Assembly: GCA_023428585.1 (NCBI GenBank)
Contig: JAEYXG010000375.1
Location: 1-7,062, forward strand
From: Bacteroidota bacterium
GTDB taxonomy: Bacteria > Bacteroidota > Bacteroidia > Bacteroidales > Lentimicrobiaceae
Direction: 5' to 3'
DNA length: 7,062 nt
A model generated the notes under the pieces. The model worked only from the letters and a program-made list of their open reading frames with translations. It had not been told where the DNA came from and searched no databases. The translations under genes and the position numbers were made by a program. Numbering within the stretch: the first letter of the stretch is position 1; every line of letters begins with the position of its first letter. Shown here one piece after another: positions 5,078 through 7,062 of this stretch.

Positions 5078-6478
5078 ATGTCAGTAAAACAGAAAACGCT
5101 AAAAGAGGCCGTTTCCATCTCCGGTGCCGGTCTGCATACCGGTAAAGAAGTATTGATAACTCTTAATCCGGCTCCTGAGAATCATGGTTTCAAGTTCCGT
5201 AGAGTTGACTTGCCAGATCTACCAATAATTGATGCTGATGCTGACCTTGTTGTAGATACATCCAGAGGTACGAGCATAGAATACAAAGGCGCCAAGGTCA
5301 GTACAATAGAGCACGTTTTAGCAGCGCTTACAGGTACCGATCTCGATAATGTGCTTATTGATCTCAACTGCGCCGAAACTCCCATTCTGGATGGTTCTTC
5401 ACGCTTTTATGTTGAAGCAATTGAAAAAGCGGGAATACTGGAACAGGAAGCCGAAAGGGAATATTTTGTTGTGGATGAAGTGATCAGGTATTATGATGAG
5501 AAAAAAGATTCTGAAATATTGTTGATCCCCAGTGATTCCTTTAAGGTATCAGTAATGATCGACTATAAAACAAAAGTACTGGGAACACAGAATGCACATC
5601 TTGATAACCTAAGTGACTTCCCAAAAGAAATAAGCACCTGCCGTACTTTTGTTTTTCTGCATGAGCTTGAATTCCTGATTCAGCACAATCTTATTAAGGG
5701 AGGTGATTTGAGCAATGCCATAGTTTTTGTAAACAGATTGATTGAAAAGGAAGAACTTGATCGACTAGCCACTTTTTTCAATAAACCGCACGTGGAAGTG
5801 CTTAACGAAGGCATTATTAATAACCTTGAGCTTCATTTCACCAATGAACCGGCCCGACACAAGTTACTTGATGTGATTGGCGATCTCTCACTTGCAGGTA
5901 TGCGTATTAAAGGTCACGTGATAGCAACAAGACCTGGTCATAGCACCAATACCCATTTTGCTAAAATTCTAAAGCATAAAATCCAAGCAAAGAAGTCATA
6001 CTGCCATCCACCGAAATATGATCCGAATATTCCACCTCTTTATGATATTAATGATATAAAGAGGCTGCTTCCACATCGACCCCCTTTCCTTTTGGTTGAC
6101 AGGATACTCCGTATGAATGAAAAGGAGGTAGTTGGTTTGAAGAATGTTACAATGAACGAGGGATTTTTTGTTGGGCACTTCCCGGAGGAACCTCTTATGC
6201 CTGGCGTCTTGATACTTGAGGCGATGGCTCAAACCGGTGGTATATTAGTCCTCAGTTCAGTGGAGGATCCTGAAAATTACATTACATACTTTCTTAAAAT
6301 TGACAATGTGAAATTCAGGCAGAAAGTTGTACCTGGTGATACCATAATCTTCCACCTTGAGCTGATTACTCCGGTTCGCCGTGGTATCTGTCACATGAGA
6401 GGTACTGCATATGTAGGCAATAAAATAACAACAGAAGCTGAGCTTATGGCTCAAATAGTCAGGAAACAAAATCAATGA
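5078..6478 (+). CDS. lpxC-fabZ: LpxC-FabZ fusion: UDP-3-O-acyl-GlcNAc deacetylase / 3-hydroxyacyl-ACP dehydratase
   Basis: A 466-residue bifunctional enzyme. The N-terminal LpxC part (1 to about 305) is the zinc deacetylase that commits the cell to lipid A: E78-H79 in STIEHVLAAL, T190 in CRTFVF, H261 and D265 in ARHKLLDVIGDL, and catalytic H288 in RPGHST. Compared with E. coli LpxC there are about 20-25 extra residues before VLNEG (241-245), around EKEELDRLATFF. After a short linker (about 306-322) the FabZ hotdog domain (about 323-466) carries LLPHRPPFLLVDRI (330-343) and the active-site pair H367 in GHFPEEPLMPG and E381 in EAMAQ, 14 residues apart as in E. coli FabZ. There is no frameshift or internal stop between the domains, so the fusion is genuine; it is a known trait of Bacteroidota. 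The ATG at 5078 has no Shine-Dalgarno sequence. lpxA starts 1 base after the stop. Confidence 0.97.
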   Translation: MSVKQKTLKEAVSISGAGLHTGKEVLITLNPAPENHGFKFRRVDLPDLPIIDADADLVVDTSRGTSIEYKGAKVSTIEHVLAALTGTDLDNVLIDLNCAETPILDGSSRFYVEAIEKAGILEQEAEREYFVVDEVIRYYDEKKDSEILLIPSDSFKVSVMIDYKTKVLGTQNAHLDNLSDFPKEISTCRTFVFLHELEFLIQHNLIKGGDLSNAIVFVNRLIEKEELDRLATFFNKPHVEVLNEGIINNLELHFTNEPARHKLLDVIGDLSLAGMRIKGHVIATRPGHSTNTHFAKILKHKIQAKKSYCHPPKYDPNIPPLYDINDIKRLLPHRPPFLLVDRILRMNEKEVVGLKNVTMNEGFFVGHFPEEPLMPGVLILEAMAQTGGILVLSSVEDPENYITYFLKIDNVKFRQKVVPGDTIIFHLELITPVRRGICHMRGTAYVGNKITTEAELMAQIVRKQNQ

Positions 6479-6479
6479 T

Positions 6480-7062
6480 ATGAATCAACCACTTGCGTAC
6501 GTTCATCCTCAGGCCAAGATAGCTAAAAATACTGTTATTGAGCCATTTGTGAATATCGAAAAGAATGTTGAAATAGGGGAAGGCACCTGGATAGGCTCAA
6601 ATGTAACTATCATGGAAGGAGCTAGAATTGGTAAGAATTGCAAAATCTTTCCCGGAGCCGTTATTGCTGCTATTCCCCAGGATCTTAAATTCAACAATGA
6701 AGAAACCTTGGTCAGAATTGGAGATAATACCGTTATAAGGGAATTTGTAACCATAAACCGGGGAACCAAGGCCAACTGGGAAACTGTTGTTGGCAACAAC
6801 TGTTTGCTGATGGCTTATGTGCATGTGGCCCATGATTGTATTCTTGGCAATAATGTAATAATGGCAAATGCAGCTACATTGGCAGGTCATATTGTTGTGG
6901 ACGATTGGGCAATAATTGGTGGGCTATCTGCTGTTCATCAGTTTGTCAATATTGGAGCTCATGTAATGATTTCAGGTGGTTCCCTTGTTCGCAAGGATGT
7001 CCCCCCTTTTACAAAAGCGGCACGTGAGCCTCTCTCATACGTTGGAGTCAACTCGATAGGGC
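6480..7062 (+). CDS. lpxA: LpxA, UDP-N-acetylglucosamine O-acyltransferase (3-prime end missing)
   Basis: LpxA starts lipid A synthesis by moving a (3R)-hydroxyacyl chain from acyl carrier protein to the 3-OH of UDP-GlcNAc. The window holds 194 codons of a protein that is normally about 255-260 residues; the C-terminal helical domain is cut off by the right edge. Hexapeptide repeats run from residue 8 onward. Key residues are present: H115 and catalytic H118 in MAYVHVAHDC, H137 in LAGHIV, and H153 in AVHQF. G166 aligns with the E. coli acyl-chain ruler Gly173. The ATG at 6480 is 1 base after the lpxC-fabZ stop, and AGGAAA (6461-6466) is rather far upstream, so translational coupling is likely. 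No longer start is possible without running into lpxC-fabZ. The two open frames on the opposite strand here are shadows. Confidence 0.96.
   Translation, partial: MNQPLAYVHPQAKIAKNTVIEPFVNIEKNVEIGEGTWIGSNVTIMEGARIGKNCKIFPGAVIAAIPQDLKFNNEETLVRIGDNTVIREFVTINRGTKANWETVVGNNCLLMAYVHVAHDCILGNNVIMANAATLAGHIVVDDWAIIGGLSAVHQFVNIGAHVMISGGSLVRKDVPPFTKAAREPLSYVGVNSIG

Noticed and set aside
5990..6050. Possible frameshift or merged genes between the LpxC and FabZ domains
   Set aside because: The reading frame is continuous with no stop, and the linker joins two intact domains as in the known Bacteroidota fusion.
6509..6890. Two overlapping open frames antisense to lpxA
   Set aside because: lpxA is clearly coded on the plus strand with all catalytic residues; the antisense frames are shadows of its regular repeats and have no recognisable protein features.

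Overview
The window looks like a chromosomal segment from an AT-rich member of the Bacteroidota, most likely the order Bacteroidales or a near relative. The evidence is: (i) a fused LpxC-FabZ gene, a hallmark of the phylum; (ii) a PorX-type protein with a receiver and a PglZ-like phosphatase-fold domain, part of the type IX secretion (T9SS) regulatory system known only there; (iii) TAnnTTTG hexamer-type promoter cores; and (iv) start codons that mostly lack a Shine-Dalgarno sequence. This placement is inferred from protein features, not from a search.

Layout. Two gene sets diverge from an AT-rich spacer at 2468-2611. Leftward on the minus strand are porX (2467-908), tsaE (903-463, only 4 bases after porX) and, after a 76-base gap with its own likely promoter, the N-terminal third of an alanine dehydrogenase gene that runs off the left edge (386-1). 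Rightward on the plus strand are an HD-domain phosphohydrolase with a GTG start (2612-3868), lpxD (4011-5039), the lpxC-fabZ fusion (5078-6478) and lpxA (6480 onward), which is cut by the right edge.

How they work together. LpxA, LpxC and LpxD carry out the first three steps of lipid A synthesis: 3-O-acylation of UDP-GlcNAc, deacetylation, then N-acylation. FabZ dehydrates the same (3R)-hydroxyacyl-ACP that LpxA and LpxD use, so the fused gene ties fatty-acid elongation to lipid A precursor consumption. The HD protein is a metal-dependent phosphohydrolase of unproven substrate. On the other strand, PorX controls secretion in characterised Bacteroidota, TsaE supports the tRNA t6A modification, and alanine dehydrogenase interconverts alanine and pyruvate.

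All complete genes are intact with their catalytic residues, and I see no mobile element, CRISPR array, tRNA or rRNA. The least explained DNA is in two spacers. The divergent spacer has a 10-bp direct repeat at exactly 30-bp spacing and possibly overlapping opposed leaders. The lpxD leader has two consecutive perfect inverted repeats. I found no convincing previously undescribed system; most genes are ordinary core genes of the phylum.
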